A stretch of DNA of 64,000 nt, taken from assembly GCA_963712765.1 (NCBI GenBank), contig CAVQIX010000003.1, forward strand, positions 496,001 to 560,000, read 5' to 3'. This DNA comes from CAXMST01 sp963712765. GTDB taxonomy: Bacteria; Actinomycetota; Thermoleophilia; Solirubrobacterales; 70-9. This document shows positions 44,153 through 53,252 of this stretch, in pieces (the stretch's first letter is position 1; the number at the start of each line of letters is the position of its first letter). The notes beneath the pieces are model-generated. The model was not told the origin of the DNA and searched no databases. It was given only the letters and a program-made list of their open reading frames with translations. Both the position numbers and the translations under genes were made by a program.

Positions 44153-44841
44153 TCCCAGTGCCCGTCCGCGTCGAGTCCGGTCAGCTTCAGCCCGGCGTGC
44201 GCCTTGTAGCGGACGTTGACCGAGATCAGCAGCGGCGTCACCTGCTCGGCGATCCGCGCCATCTCGAGCGGACCGGCGTTGATCGCTCGGAGGCCGTCGA
44301 TCAGCTCGATCAGGTGCGCGACCGGGGCCTTGGCGGCTTTCTTGTCGCCGCAGACGAGTACGTCCTCGTCAAGGGTCTGATCGAGGTCGGCGAGCTTGGG
44401 CGCGCCAACCGAGTGCAGCGCGGCGACCACGGTAACCCCGGCGGGGACCATCTCCTGAGCCTGCTGGGCGGCCGATCCCTGCCAGACGCCGAGCGATCTG
44501 GTCGCCTTGCCGCTGACCGCGGCGGCGAGCGGCACGGTGCAGTCGACCAGCGTCTGACCCTCCCGTAACGCGCCGCGAAGATTGTTGAGCGTCTCCGACT
44601 GCGCCCGGAATGGGACCGTGAGGAAGACGATCTCTCCTTGGGCCGCGGCCTGCTCGTTGCCGAGTCCCTCCACCGATGCGCCCGGGACCGCGGCGGAGAC
44701 CTTCCCGGCCGCCTCGGCGGCTCGCGCGGTGTCGCGGGAGCCGATCACCACCGGCACGCCGGCCTTGGCCCAGCGCACGGCGAGGCCGTAGCCGAGGGCG
44801 CCGGTGCCACCGATGATCGGGATCGGGCTCTGCTCACTCAT
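44149..44841 (-). CDS. npdG: NADPH-dependent F420 reductase
   Basis: Transfers hydride between NADPH and F420, providing or draining F420H2. 230 aa with an N-terminal Rossmann motif IPIIGGTGALGYGLAVRWAK and NADP-preferring residues in VVIGSRDTARA. The C-terminal domain includes VVAALHSVGAPKLADL and MARIAEQVTPLLISVNVRYK. It is the first gene of the F420 operon, placing cofactor reduction and synthesis under one promoter. The ATG lies 51 bp from the divergent thioesterase gene. Confidence 0.93.
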   Translation of the reverse strand: MSEQSPIPIIGGTGALGYGLAVRWAKAGVPVVIGSRDTARAAEAAGKVSAAVPGASVEGLGNEQAAAQGEIVFLTVPFRAQSETLNNLRGALREGQTLVDCTVPLAAAVSGKATRSLGVWQGSAAQQAQEMVPAGVTVVAALHSVGAPKLADLDQTLDEDVLVCGDKKAAKAPVAHLIELIDGLRAINAGPLEMARIAEQVTPLLISVNVRYKAHAGLKLTGLDADGHWD

Positions 44842-44892
44842 CGCCGGCGAGTCTATTCACCGGATAACGTCCGCTGCGATGCGAGAGCGATC

Positions 44893-45303
44893 GTGAGCGA
44901 CTCACCCTTCAAGGTCCCCGAGCGGGACGTCGACGGCCCGCTCGAGCTCGGGCCGGGAGCCGAACGCAGCGACGAGTTCACCGTCGAGGGTCCGCTGACG
45001 ACTGATGTCGGAGGGACTATCGGCGCGTCGGTCCTCTCGACCCCGGGGATGGTCGCGATGATGGAGCGGACCGCGGCCATTCTGGCATACGAGCGGCTCC
45101 CCGAGGGCAGCGCCACCGTCGGATTCGAGATCTGCATCAAGCACGTCGCCGGTGCCGGGGAAGGGGCCCGATGCAGGGTCACGGCCGAGCTCACCGAGGT
45201 CGTCGACGATCGCAAGCTCTTCTTCGATGTCGAGGTTCTCGAGGGCGAGCGCACGATCGGCGTCGGAACCCACCAGCGCCGGGTCATCGCCACGGATGGC
45301 TGA
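44893..45303 (+). CDS. FlK-like hotdog thioesterase
   Basis: 136 aa from GTG 44893. The segment LTTDVGGTIGASVLSTPGMV followed by AMMERTAA holds the Thr and Glu of the fluoroacetyl-CoA thioesterase family, and VGTHQRRVI contains the matching late His. Such proteins hydrolyse small acyl-CoAs; most are not fluoroacetate enzymes, so the substrate is unknown. The last 8 bp overlap the start of the HMG-CoA-lyase-like gene in a different frame, implying translational coupling and perhaps a shared acyl-CoA pathway. Divergent from npdG. Confidence 0.82.
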   Translation: MSDSPFKVPERDVDGPLELGPGAERSDEFTVEGPLTTDVGGTIGASVLSTPGMVAMMERTAAILAYERLPEGSATVGFEICIKHVAGAGEGARCRVTAELTEVVDDRKLFFDVEVLEGERTIGVGTHQRRVIATDG

Positions 45304-46213
45304 TTACCCCGAGCACGCCAGGATCAGGGAGGTCGGCCCGCGGGACGGCTTTCAGAACGAGCCGGAGGTGATCGAGACCGCGGAGAAGATCCGCCTGATC
45401 GGCCTCCTCGCCGATTCCGGGCTGCGGCGGATGGAGGTCGCCTCGTTCGTGCGGCCCGACGTGATCCCCCAGCTCGCCGACGGCGGTGAGGTGCTGGCCG
45501 GGATCGAGCGCCGTCAGGGCCTCGCCTACTCGGTCCTGATTCCGAACGAGCGTGGCCTCGCCGACGCGCTGGAGCGACGTGATCGCTTCGACGAGATCAG
45601 CGTCTTCCTCTCCGCCTCCGAGACGCACAACCGAAAGAACGTCAACCGCTCGATCGCGGCGTCGATGGACGGCCTCGAGCGTGTGGTCGGCAGGGCGCGC
45701 GAGGCGGGCCTGCGCTGCGAGGGCGTGATCGCCACCTCCTTCGGCTGTCCCTACGAGGGTGAGGTTCCGCGGCGCCGGGTGATGGAGATCGCCGAGCGCC
45801 TGCGCGACTTCGGCTGCAGCGAGCTCGGGTTCGGCGACACCACCGGGATGGCGAACCCCCGGCAGGTGGGCGAGTTCTACGCCGAGGCGACCGACCGGCT
45901 CGGCGATGTCGAGCTGACCGCCCACTTCCACAACACCCGGGGTCAGGGCCTGGCCAACGTCCTCGCCGCGCTCGAGCGGGGGATCGCCTCCTTCGAGTCG
46001 AGCTTCGGTGAGCTCGGCGGATGCCCGGTCCCGCCGGGCTCCACGGGGAACGTCTCGACTGAGGACGTGGTCTCGATGCTCGATGAGATGGGGATCGAGA
46101 CCGGGATCGATCTCCCGAAGCTGCTCGAGGCCTCCAGGGCGGTGCAGGAGCTGCTGGGGCGCCGGCTGGGGGCGCACGTTCTGCGCGCCGGCCCGGTCGA
46201 GTGGCATCGCTGA
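45296..46213 (+). CDS. mvaB: Hydroxymethylglutaryl-CoA lyase family protein
   Basis: 305 aa from ATG 45296. Cleaves HMG-CoA to acetyl-CoA and acetoacetate at the end of leucine degradation. DRE-TIM barrel motifs are present: IREVGPRDGFQNEPEVIETA (catalytic Arg-Asp), VFLSASETHNRKNVNRSI, GFGDTTGMANPRQVGEFY, LTAHFHNTRGQGLANVLAAL (metal His-x-His) and the signature loop GGCPVPPGSTGNVSTEDVVS with the active-site Cys. Related lyases use other hydroxyacyl-CoAs, so specificity is inferred. Coupled to the upstream thioesterase. Confidence 0.88.
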   Translation: MADYPEHARIREVGPRDGFQNEPEVIETAEKIRLIGLLADSGLRRMEVASFVRPDVIPQLADGGEVLAGIERRQGLAYSVLIPNERGLADALERRDRFDEISVFLSASETHNRKNVNRSIAASMDGLERVVGRAREAGLRCEGVIATSFGCPYEGEVPRRRVMEIAERLRDFGCSELGFGDTTGMANPRQVGEFYAEATDRLGDVELTAHFHNTRGQGLANVLAALERGIASFESSFGELGGCPVPPGSTGNVSTEDVVSMLDEMGIETGIDLPKLLEASRAVQELLGRRLGAHVLRAGPVEWHR

Positions 46214-46253
46214 GCCTCGCCAGCTCAGCCGCGGCCGTGTATCGTCGGCCGCG

Positions 46254-46652
46254 ATGAAGAGCGATGCGTTCGTAGAGGCCGTCCACGCGAGGTCGCGAGA
46301 GCAGCTCGAGGCCTGCTTCGCCCCTGACGCCCGATTCCTCAGCCCGGTCGTCTTCGCCCCTTACGAGGGGCGCGACGTGGTCCTCCTGATCCTGACCGAG
46401 GGCGCGATGAAGGTCTTCTCGGACGACTTCCGCTACGTGCACCGGTTCGAGAACGACGATGCGGCGGCGCTGATCTTCAGGGCGACCATCGAGGATCGCG
46501 AGGTCGATGGACTTGACCTGCTCAGCTTCGACGATGACGGCCTGATCACGGAGTTGAAGGTGATGGTGCGGCCGATGAGCGGCCTCAACAAGCTCGCCGA
46601 AGCCATGGCGGAGCGCTTCGAGGCGCTCGGCCTGATCACGCCAAGGGTCTGA
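46254..46652 (+). CDS. NTF2/SnoaL-like protein
   Basis: 132 aa from ATG 46254. Reads FVEAVHARSREQLEACFAPD, ARFLSPVVFAPYEGRDVVLL, YVHRFENDDAAALIFRATIE and a closing VDGLDLLSFDDDGLITELKV. The cone-shaped NTF2 fold is recognisable from the order helix-helix-strand (L-S-P-V-x-F-x-P-Y-x-G) and the last two strands (D-L-L-x-F-D-D-D-G-L-I-x-E). Members are small enzymes or binding proteins and the ligand is unknown. It starts 40 bp after the HMG-CoA-lyase-like gene and 108 bp before hbd on the same strand, so it may share their transcript. Confidence 0.75.
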   Translation: MKSDAFVEAVHARSREQLEACFAPDARFLSPVVFAPYEGRDVVLLILTEGAMKVFSDDFRYVHRFENDDAAALIFRATIEDREVDGLDLLSFDDDGLITELKVMVRPMSGLNKLAEAMAERFEALGLITPRV

Positions 46653-46760
46653 GGCCGGCCCGGGTGAGCCGCTCGACTCAGGGGCGGGGTCGCTAGGCTC
46701 CCGGCCCGTTCAGCGATCCGCGCGCGCCGCGGCCAACAGCACCAGGAGGACTTCAGCAGG

Positions 46761-47645
46761 ATGTCGATCAGCAAGGTAGGAGTACTCGGATGCGGACTGA
46801 TGGGCCACGGGATCACCCAGATCTGCGCGCAGGCGGGCTGGGAAGTGGTCGTCCGTGAGGTTTCAGGCGAGAAGCTCGCAGACGGGATCGGCAAGATCGA
46901 GAAACAGCTCGGCCGGGCGGTCGAGAAGGACAAGATCGAGCAGGCCGACGCCGACGGCATACGGGCCCGGATCACCGGCACGACTGACTACGGCGAGCTG
47001 GCCGACTGCGACCTCGTGATCGAGGCGATCACCGAGGACCTCGACATGAAGCTCGAAATGTGGGGAGAGGTCGACGCGGTTGTCAAGGATGGCGCCTACT
47101 TCGCCACCAACACCTCCTCACTCGCGGTGATCGACCAGGCGGCCGTCACCGGTCGGCCCGAGAGGTTCCTCGGCCTCCACTTCTTCAACCCGGCCCAGCT
47201 GATGCCGCTTTTGGAGGTCGTCCAAACCGTGACCACCTCCGACGATGCGCTCAAGCTCGGGTTCGAGGTGGGGGAGAGGCTGAACAAGACGGTGGTCCAC
47301 GCAAAGGACAAGACCGGGTTCATCGTCAACCGGCTGCTCGTCCCCTACATGCTCGATGCGATCCGCGCCTACGAGGAGGGCGTCGGCTCGATCGAGGAGA
47401 TCGACACCGCGATGAAGGCCGGCGCCAACCATCCGATGGGTCCCCTGACACTCGCCGACTTCGTCGGACTCGACACGCTGGCCTCGATCGGCGGCGCGAT
47501 GTTCGACGAGTTCCGTGAGCGCCGGTTCGCGGCCCCGCCGACGCTCCGCAAGATGGTCTCGGCGGGCTGGTACGGCCGCAAGTCAGGCAGGGGCTTCTAC
47601 GACTACTCAGGTGAGAAGCCGGTTCCGAGCGAGCTCGGACTCTGA
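46761..47645 (+). CDS. hbd: 3-hydroxybutyryl-CoA dehydrogenase
   Basis: Interconverts acetoacetyl-CoA and 3-hydroxybutyryl-CoA with NAD(P)H. 294 aa, typical of the FadB-type short form. Rossmann motif VGVLGCGLMGHGITQICAQA, acidic loop LVIEAITEDLDMKLEMWGEV, the catalytic His in FLGLHFFNPAQLMPLLEVVQ, and the C-terminal domain motifs GFIVNRLLVPYMLDAIRAYE and ANHPMGPLTLADFVGLDTL. AGGAGG precedes the ATG. In the ethylmalonyl-CoA pathway it would supply 3-hydroxybutyryl-CoA on the way to crotonyl-CoA; it can equally serve fatty-acid or butanoate metabolism. Confidence 0.95.
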   Translation: MSISKVGVLGCGLMGHGITQICAQAGWEVVVREVSGEKLADGIGKIEKQLGRAVEKDKIEQADADGIRARITGTTDYGELADCDLVIEAITEDLDMKLEMWGEVDAVVKDGAYFATNTSSLAVIDQAAVTGRPERFLGLHFFNPAQLMPLLEVVQTVTTSDDALKLGFEVGERLNKTVVHAKDKTGFIVNRLLVPYMLDAIRAYEEGVGSIEEIDTAMKAGANHPMGPLTLADFVGLDTLASIGGAMFDEFRERRFAAPPTLRKMVSAGWYGRKSGRGFYDYSGEKPVPSELGL

Positions 47646-47666
47646 GCCTGACGGTCTGTGCCGGGC

Positions 47667-48890
47667 TCAGGCGACCGCGGCGGCTTGCCGCGAGTCGGCC
47701 CGCCGCTGTAGCTGGCGGTCCAGCAACAGCACCAGCTCGACCGCCAGGTCCGCGCAGGCGAGCACCGCGTCGTCGTCGACCCGGTCCGGCCGATCCTGCG
47801 GGGTGTGGTGGTCGGCAGGGTAGGTCTCCTGACCTTCACGGGCGGTGATCGCAATCGCCCGATGACCGGCTGCAGCGGCCAATGAGGCCGCGCCCGTGGG
47901 CCCCGGATCGAGTGGGCGGAGCCCCTCGGCGCCGTCGGTCAGGGCGGCGGCCAGCTCGCAGAGCTCTGAGTCCATGGGCTGTCCGAGTGCGGGTATCTCC
48001 CGCACGACGAAGCGGGGGTCGCCCCGACCGACCGAGTCGAGCTCGACGAACCACGTCCGGTCGTCGGCGAGCTGGTCACGGTGGTCGCGGAGAAAGGCGT
48101 GAAAGCCCTCGCAGGTCGACTCGCCGGCCCCGCAGAACAGGACGTGCACCTCGAGCTCGCTTGGAGGAGCGAGCGCCAGCCTGCGGGCGGCGGCCATCAC
48201 CCCGGCGACGCCTGAGGCGTTGTCGTTGGCCCCCGGTGAGATCGGCGACAGAGCGATCTCGCCGAGCAGGAAGGCGGCGATGATCAGGCCGAGCGTCGGC
48301 GGCAGCTGCAGGGCCGCCACCCAGCCCTCCTCGAGCCCCGCCAGCCGCAGGCCGAGCGCCGGCAGAAGCAGGAACACGAGCCAGAACAGCAGCGATTGGG
48401 GGCTGATCTTCACCGGCCAGATCCGCTGCAAGCGGGCGAACGCCCGCTGCGGCCCGCGGTTGTAGGCGGCTCCGGTTCGCGGGGCGTCGTAGTGGGCGCA
48501 GAGGAATACCCGGTCAGCCGGTTCGGCCACCGGGGCGGGGGAGACCACGTTCTGGCTGGCGCGCCTGAACAACACCCGCCGCAGTAGATACAACCGGCCG
48601 CTGAGATCGAGGTAGAGGGAGAGCGCCGCGAAGAGGACCAGGGCGAAGCCCGCAGCCGGCTCCACGGTGGCGAGCAGGCTGCCGGCGAGCGCGAGCACGC
48701 AATGGAGCAGATGGACCGTCGCCCATTGGGGGTGCACGTATGTTGATTCGACGCTGGCCGAGCGCCCGTCGCGGCGGAGCTCATCGGCGAGGCCGCTGGC
48801 CGCCCGCCGCTCGGCGTCGGTGCCTGTCCCGCGGGTCGGTCCGGCGCACAGGCGGCCGATCAGATCGTTGCTGCGCTCGCGATCGCTCAC
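47667..48890 (-). CDS. M28-family peptidase with membrane segments
   Basis: 407 aa, GTG start. The zinc-peptidase motifs are VFLCAHYDAPRTGAAYN (first His-Asp), SPGANDNASGVAGVMAA (bridging Asp), LFCGAGESTCEGFHAFL (Glu region), and YPADHHTPQDRPDRV (last His). Hydrophobic stretches at residues about 55-95 and 175-215 (LLFWLVFLLLPALGLRL; LGLIIAAFLLGEIAL) place it in the membrane, with the catalytic domain split around them. Such membrane M28 proteins are common in actinobacteria; their peptides are unknown. The usual E-E pair reads E-S here, so activity is not certain. Confidence 0.82.
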   Translation of the reverse strand: MSDRERSNDLIGRLCAGPTRGTGTDAERRAASGLADELRRDGRSASVESTYVHPQWATVHLLHCVLALAGSLLATVEPAAGFALVLFAALSLYLDLSGRLYLLRRVLFRRASQNVVSPAPVAEPADRVFLCAHYDAPRTGAAYNRGPQRAFARLQRIWPVKISPQSLLFWLVFLLLPALGLRLAGLEEGWVAALQLPPTLGLIIAAFLLGEIALSPISPGANDNASGVAGVMAAARRLALAPPSELEVHVLFCGAGESTCEGFHAFLRDHRDQLADDRTWFVELDSVGRGDPRFVVREIPALGQPMDSELCELAAALTDGAEGLRPLDPGPTGAASLAAAAGHRAIAITAREGQETYPADHHTPQDRPDRVDDDAVLACADLAVELVLLLDRQLQRRADSRQAAAVA

Positions 48891-48945
48891 CGCGCAAGGA
48901 TTACCGACCTCGGGCTCCGGCGCGGCCGCCGGGGCCCGCGCGGGC

Positions 48946-50628
48946 TCAAATGTGGGCGTGCCGTCCGCTCGGGGCGGGGCGGGAGGGCAGCGCTTCGGGC
49001 CGGCCGATGTGAAAGCCCTGCGCGTAGTCGACCCCCAGGTCGCGGACCGTTCTCAGGGTCCGCTCGTTGGCGACGAACTCGGCGACGGTCTTGATCCCGA
49101 GGCCTTCAGCCATCCCGACGAGCGCCTTGACGAAGACCTGGTCCGACGCTGAGTGGGAGATGCCCCGGATGAATTCACCGTCGATCTTGACCTGGTCGAG
49201 GGGGAGGTGCTTGAGGTAGTAGAAGGTGCCGAACCCGGCGCCGAAGTCGTCGAGGGAGAAGCCGACGCCGAGGTCGCGGAGTTCGTCCCCGAATGCGACC
49301 GCCTCCTCGATCGAGCTGATAGCCGCCGTCTCCGTCACCTCGACGATCAGGCGCCGCGGATCGACCCGGCGCCGCTCGAGCTGGTCCTTTATGCACGCGA
49401 GCAGGTGCTTGCTTCCGACCGAACGCCCGGAGGTGTTGACAGCGATCCGTGGACCGTCGGGATCGGGCCAGCTCGCCAGTGTCTCGATCGCTGTCGCGAT
49501 CGCCCAGCGGTCGATGGTCCCGATCAGCCCGAGCCGCTCGGCGACAGGAATGAACCTCTCGGGGTTGATCAGGGCACCGCTGTCGTCACGTATCCGCGCG
49601 AGCAACTCGTAGTGGCCGACGTGACCCGTCTGCAGGTCGAGGATCGGCTGGAAGCGCGGCGTCAGCGCCCCGGTCTCGATCCCGGTGCGGATGCTGTCCA
49701 TCCAGCCGATCGTCTCCCGGGCCTGCCTTCGCGTTGGCTCGAGCTGCTCGCTGCAGCGGTCGCGACCTCCGGCCTTCGCTCGCCGTAGCGCGGTCTCGGC
49801 GAGAGCCATCGTCTCCTCTCCCGACTCGCAACCCCCGCCGAGCGCGCATGCTCCGGCTGAGGCGGTGACCCTCACCACCGCATCGCTGATCCGGAAGCGG
49901 TGCGCCCGGATCGCCTCGAGGATCTGCTCTCCGCGTGCCAGCGTGCTTTCGCGCTGGTCGTTCAGGACTACCGCGAACCGGTCGGCCTCAAGATGGGCGA
50001 CGAGTTCCCTCTCGCCTCCGAGACCGGAGATCAGCCCGCGGAGCCCCCGTAGGAGTTGATCTCCGCCCGCCCGCCCCAGGCTCTCGTTGACGAGCTCAAA
50101 GTGATCGACGTCGACGACGACCAGGCCTGTCGCCCGCTCCGGTCCCCGGTGCTCGAGCGCCAGCTCGGCCTCGGTCCTGCCGGCGAGGTCGTCCTTGCCC
50201 GACAGTGCCGTGCCCGAGCATCGGATCGAGAGGCACGCAAACAGCTCCCCCTCCGCGATCAGAGTGCTGACCCGGAGCCCGACCGGGAAGCCGGTGCCGC
50301 CGCTGCGCTTGAGCAGCGGCTGCTCGCCCCGCCAGCCGCCCTCCTCGGTGTCCACCAGGGGTCCGAATCGGTGCGCCCGCGCGGCCTCGACCACGGCGCT
50401 GGCGCCGTCGACGAAGCGGTCCGCGTGACTCCCGTGAAGCGAGTTGTCCGAGCAGAGAAGCAGCCGCTCCGCCGCGGCGTTGGCAAAGGCGATCCGGCAG
50501 CGATCGCTCAGGATCAGCATCGGATCGGTGGCGCCGGCCGCGACGGCCTCGACGACCTGAGGTACGACCGGCATCGAGGGCGGCTCGGGATGGGCTTGCG
50601 CGGTGGTTCTGAGGGTGTGGATCGGCAC
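48946..50628 (-). CDS. PAS-GGDEF-EAL protein, probable c-di-GMP phosphodiesterase
   Basis: 560 aa, GTG start at 50628. A PAS-like domain (MLILSDRCRIAFANAAAERL) leads to a GGDEF-like domain whose signature is degenerate (LVAHLEADRFAVVL instead of G-G-D-E-F), then an EAL domain. The EAL residues look intact: HVGHYELLARIRDDSGAL, VEVTETAAISSIEEAVAF, SLDDFGAGFGTFYYLKHL, DQVKIDGEFIRGIS and KTVAEFVANERT. So it should hydrolyse c-di-GMP, with the broken GGDEF domain possibly sensing GTP. No membrane segments are obvious. It ends the conserved chromosomal part before the tRNA-linked region. Confidence 0.9.
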   Translation of the reverse strand: MPIHTLRTTAQAHPEPPSMPVVPQVVEAVAAGATDPMLILSDRCRIAFANAAAERLLLCSDNSLHGSHADRFVDGASAVVEAARAHRFGPLVDTEEGGWRGEQPLLKRSGGTGFPVGLRVSTLIAEGELFACLSIRCSGTALSGKDDLAGRTEAELALEHRGPERATGLVVVDVDHFELVNESLGRAGGDQLLRGLRGLISGLGGERELVAHLEADRFAVVLNDQRESTLARGEQILEAIRAHRFRISDAVVRVTASAGACALGGGCESGEETMALAETALRRAKAGGRDRCSEQLEPTRRQARETIGWMDSIRTGIETGALTPRFQPILDLQTGHVGHYELLARIRDDSGALINPERFIPVAERLGLIGTIDRWAIATAIETLASWPDPDGPRIAVNTSGRSVGSKHLLACIKDQLERRRVDPRRLIVEVTETAAISSIEEAVAFGDELRDLGVGFSLDDFGAGFGTFYYLKHLPLDQVKIDGEFIRGISHSASDQVFVKALVGMAEGLGIKTVAEFVANERTLRTVRDLGVDYAQGFHIGRPEALPSRPAPSGRHAHI

Positions 50629-50803
50629 GACTCGGACTACTCCGATGTGGGGTCGCTATGTGGACTTCGAGCTGCGCTGCCCAGATACTCCGACGTCCGG
50701 CATCCATGCCGACTCAGGGGCGGTATCGGCAGGGTCCGGAACTTCCTTTAGTCGTGGTTCCCCCGCAAACGCCCGAGCCGGCGTTACGCTGGCGAGCGGA
50801 CCA

Positions 50804-50877
50804 GCCCCCGTAGCTCAGCTGGATAGAGCGCCGGCCTTCTAAGCCGGATGTCGCAGGTTCGAATCCTGCCGGGGGTA
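50804..50877 (+). tRNA. tRNA-Arg (anticodon UCU)
   Basis: Folds as a cloverleaf: acceptor GCCCCCG with CGGGGGT (one G-T pair), D stem GCTC/GAGC, anticodon stem CCGGC/GCCGG around loop CTTCTAA with anticodon TCT, and T arm GCAGG-TTCGAAT-CCTGC. The 3' CCA is not encoded. It is the integration target for the array that follows, because its 3' half is repeated three more times downstream. Confidence 0.96.
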
Positions 50878-50878
50878 T
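50841..50878 (+). repeat. attB-like core, first copy, within the tRNA 3' half
   Basis: 38 bp from the anticodon loop to just past the discriminator base. Identical in sequence to the copies at 53597-53634 and 63537-63574. The copy at 56363-56400 starts one base later and carries one extra G. Integration into this segment restores a complete tRNA, as with many tyrosine-integrase elements. Confidence 0.85.
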
Positions 50879-51012
50879 CAGAAACCGTAGAGATGCAGGG
50901 GTTTCGTTGTGTTTCGACGGTGGTTAGCCGTCGCCGCGAATGACTGCCAGCAGTTATTCTCTCGCGTCGTTGCAGTCGCCGACCGAGCCGCGAGCGCATT
51001 TCAAACAGCCAC
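50879..51012 (+). repeat. Left-arm repeat after the tRNA core
   Basis: This stretch, the first third of the otherwise gene-free 50878-51242, is recognisably similar to 53635-53766 and 63575-63660, sharing for instance GATGCAGGGGTTTCGTTG with the 63-kb copy. It includes an imperfect inverted repeat, AATGACTGC-CA-GCAGTTATT (50939-50958), 61 bp from the core. The rest, 51013-51242, shows no gene I can support. Confidence 0.7.
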
Positions 51013-51242
51013 GCCGGTCGATCAATTCCCGTCGCGATCGATCCTCACCACAAGGCGTTGTACCCCACCTGGAAGCCTTCGAGGACAGCGTCCAACGGCC
51101 GTTGGCTTGGCCGGAACGACTTGCAGATCTCGGTCCCGGGCCTCCTCCGAAGCTTGCGGTTGAAGAGCCCGAAAAGCAGGCCGCCACCGGCCGGTACCGG
51201 TAGAGTGAATATCCACGATCGCAGCGGCCAAGGCAGAGTGAG

Positions 51243-53063
51243 GTGAGGGGCGTAGCGGTATCGACCAACAAGGCCCAGGTTCGGACCAGGCCAAGACTCT
51301 TGGTCTTGGTGCTCGTGTTCGTGATCGCGTGGACAACGACGTTCGCCGCGGCTGCCTCCGGGGCCGAGGGCGAGCTGGACTACAACGGAGGCCGAGAGTT
51401 GGTTGGAGTGACCGGCATCGTCGTCTCTCCGGACGGCAAGCACGCCTACGCCACGTCCAATGCCGACCACACGCTGACAGCGCTGGCTCGCGCCGGCGCC
51501 ACCGGATCTCTGAGCCTTTTCGAAGTCGAGACCGACGGGATTGGAGGGGTCGACGGCCTCGACGGCGCGACCGGCGTCGCCATCTCCCCCGACGGCAAGC
51601 ACGTCTACGTCGCCTCCGCCGCCGACGATGCTCTCGCCGCGTTCGCTCGCAACTCGGGGACGGGCAAGCTCGCCTTCATCGAGGCCGAGAAGGACAGCGT
51701 TGCTACCGACGGACTCGACGGTGCCTATTGGGTCGACGTGTCCCCCGACGGCAAGCACGTCTACGTGGCGTCGGCTACCGACGACGCAGTCACGGCGTTC
51801 GCGCGAGACGCAGTTACGGGAGAGGTGGACTGGGTCGAGACCAAGAAGGACGGCATCGGGCCCGTCCAGGATCTCAACGGTGCCCGAGGCGTCAGCACCT
51901 CCGCTGACGGCAAGCACGTCTACGTGGCCTCTCAGAACGACGATTCGATCACCGCCTTCGCTCGCAACGCGACGACCGGGGAGCTGAGTTTCGTCGAGTC
52001 CGAGACCGATGGGTTCGGTGCCGACGGGCTCAATGGTGCCCACGGCGTGTCGATCTCCCCCGATGGCGCCCACGTCTACGTAGCGTCGATCGAAGGCGCT
52101 GTGGCCGCCTTCTCGCGCAACCCGGGCACGGGCTCGCTCGATTTCGTCGAAGCCGAGACGGCCAGCAGCCTGGTGGAAATTGCCGGTGCTCGCGAGGTCG
52201 CGGTCAGCCCCGACGGCAAGCACGTGTACGTCACCGCCTTGACTGACAACACGGTCACACTGCTCGACCGGGATCCCGGGACCGGGGAGCTCGCGTTCGT
52301 CAAGAGCTACGGCGAGCCTTCCGGTATCTTCGGCTTTGGCTTTAACAATGCCTTTGGAGTCATGGTCGCGCCGGACGGCACGAACGTCTATTCGACGTCG
52401 CAGGGTTCGTCTCCCGGCTCGCTCGAGACCTTCATACGTGAAGCCGACACAACGGCCCCCGAGACCACGATCGTCTCCGGGCCCGATGCCAAGAGCGTGG
52501 TGGCTTCCGCAACCTTTGTGTTCCAATCGGATGATCCGGGCTTCACGCTCCGCTTCGAGTGTCGCCTGGACGGCGCCGCTTTCACCCCCTGCAGTTCCCC
52601 GGCGGCGTTCGGCCCCCTTAGCCCGAGCCGGCATGATTTCGCCGTTCGCGCGGTCGATACGGCCGGCAACCTCGACCCCTCACCGGCTGTCGCCGCGTTC
52701 AACACTCAAGCCGGCGATAGCACCATCGAGGGCTCCGTCTCCGCCAAGCGCACGCAGAAGCAGAAGAAGAGCAAGCGGATCGTGATCAAGGCGAAGGTCA
52801 AGGCTGAGGAGCCGCTCACCGCCGAGGCCACCGGCAAGGTCAAGCTCAAGAAGAAGACCTACAAGCTCAAGCCGCAGAAGAAGAACCTCGGCTCGGGGGA
52901 GTCGAAGAAGCTGAAGCTGAAGCTGAAGAAGTCCAGGGACGCCAAGAAGATCGCCAAGGCCCTGAAGAAGGGCAAGAAGGCGAAGGCGAAGCTCGTCGTC
53001 AAGCTCGCCGACGACGCCGGCAACAAGACGAAGACCAAGCTCAAGGTGAAGTTGAAGCGCTAG
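51243..53063 (+). CDS. Secreted beta-propeller protein with Lys-rich C-terminal domain
   Basis: 606 aa, GTG start at 51243. The N-terminus has a long Sec signal (LLVLVLVFVIAWTTTFAAAA). Residues about 50-390 carry about seven repeats of the type SPDGKHVYVAS, spaced by ~50 residues and often followed by TAFARN, i.e. a YncE/lactonase-like propeller. A domain with ETTIVSGPDAKSVVASATF and ECRLDGAAFTPCSSP (about 400-485) follows, an Ig-like module common in these bacteria. The last 100 residues alternate Lys with Leu/Val (KLKLKLKKSRDAKKIAKALK). It is the only intact gene of unit 1. A surface or matrix role is likely; enzymatic activity is not evident. Confidence 0.85.
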   Translation: MRGVAVSTNKAQVRTRPRLLVLVLVFVIAWTTTFAAAASGAEGELDYNGGRELVGVTGIVVSPDGKHAYATSNADHTLTALARAGATGSLSLFEVETDGIGGVDGLDGATGVAISPDGKHVYVASAADDALAAFARNSGTGKLAFIEAEKDSVATDGLDGAYWVDVSPDGKHVYVASATDDAVTAFARDAVTGEVDWVETKKDGIGPVQDLNGARGVSTSADGKHVYVASQNDDSITAFARNATTGELSFVESETDGFGADGLNGAHGVSISPDGAHVYVASIEGAVAAFSRNPGTGSLDFVEAETASSLVEIAGAREVAVSPDGKHVYVTALTDNTVTLLDRDPGTGELAFVKSYGEPSGIFGFGFNNAFGVMVAPDGTNVYSTSQGSSPGSLETFIREADTTAPETTIVSGPDAKSVVASATFVFQSDDPGFTLRFECRLDGAAFTPCSSPAAFGPLSPSRHDFAVRAVDTAGNLDPSPAVAAFNTQAGDSTIEGSVSAKRTQKQKKSKRIVIKAKVKAEEPLTAEATGKVKLKKKTYKLKPQKKNLGSGESKKLKLKLKKSRDAKKIAKALKKGKKAKAKLVVKLADDAGNKTKTKLKVKLKR

Positions 53064-53252
53064 TGGGCCACGTCGCAGCGATCGGTGGCTGCACCACGAC
53101 CGCGGGGTCGGGCGTTGGTGGCGTCGGCTGGATCTCCGGCGCCGAGCCACCACCCGCTTGTTCGTCTCTTCCCTCCGCGCTCCGCTTGGCGCGAAGTTGG
53201 TCTCGAGGTGACGATTTCTGACGGCTTCTGAGAGCAGGTCTTGACAGGTCAG

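Noticed and set aside
50784..50999. Minus-strand ORF across the tRNA-Arg gene with wording like TPGRIRTCDIRLRRPAL
   Set aside because: It is the antisense translation of the tRNA; such peptides are a well-known annotation artefact.
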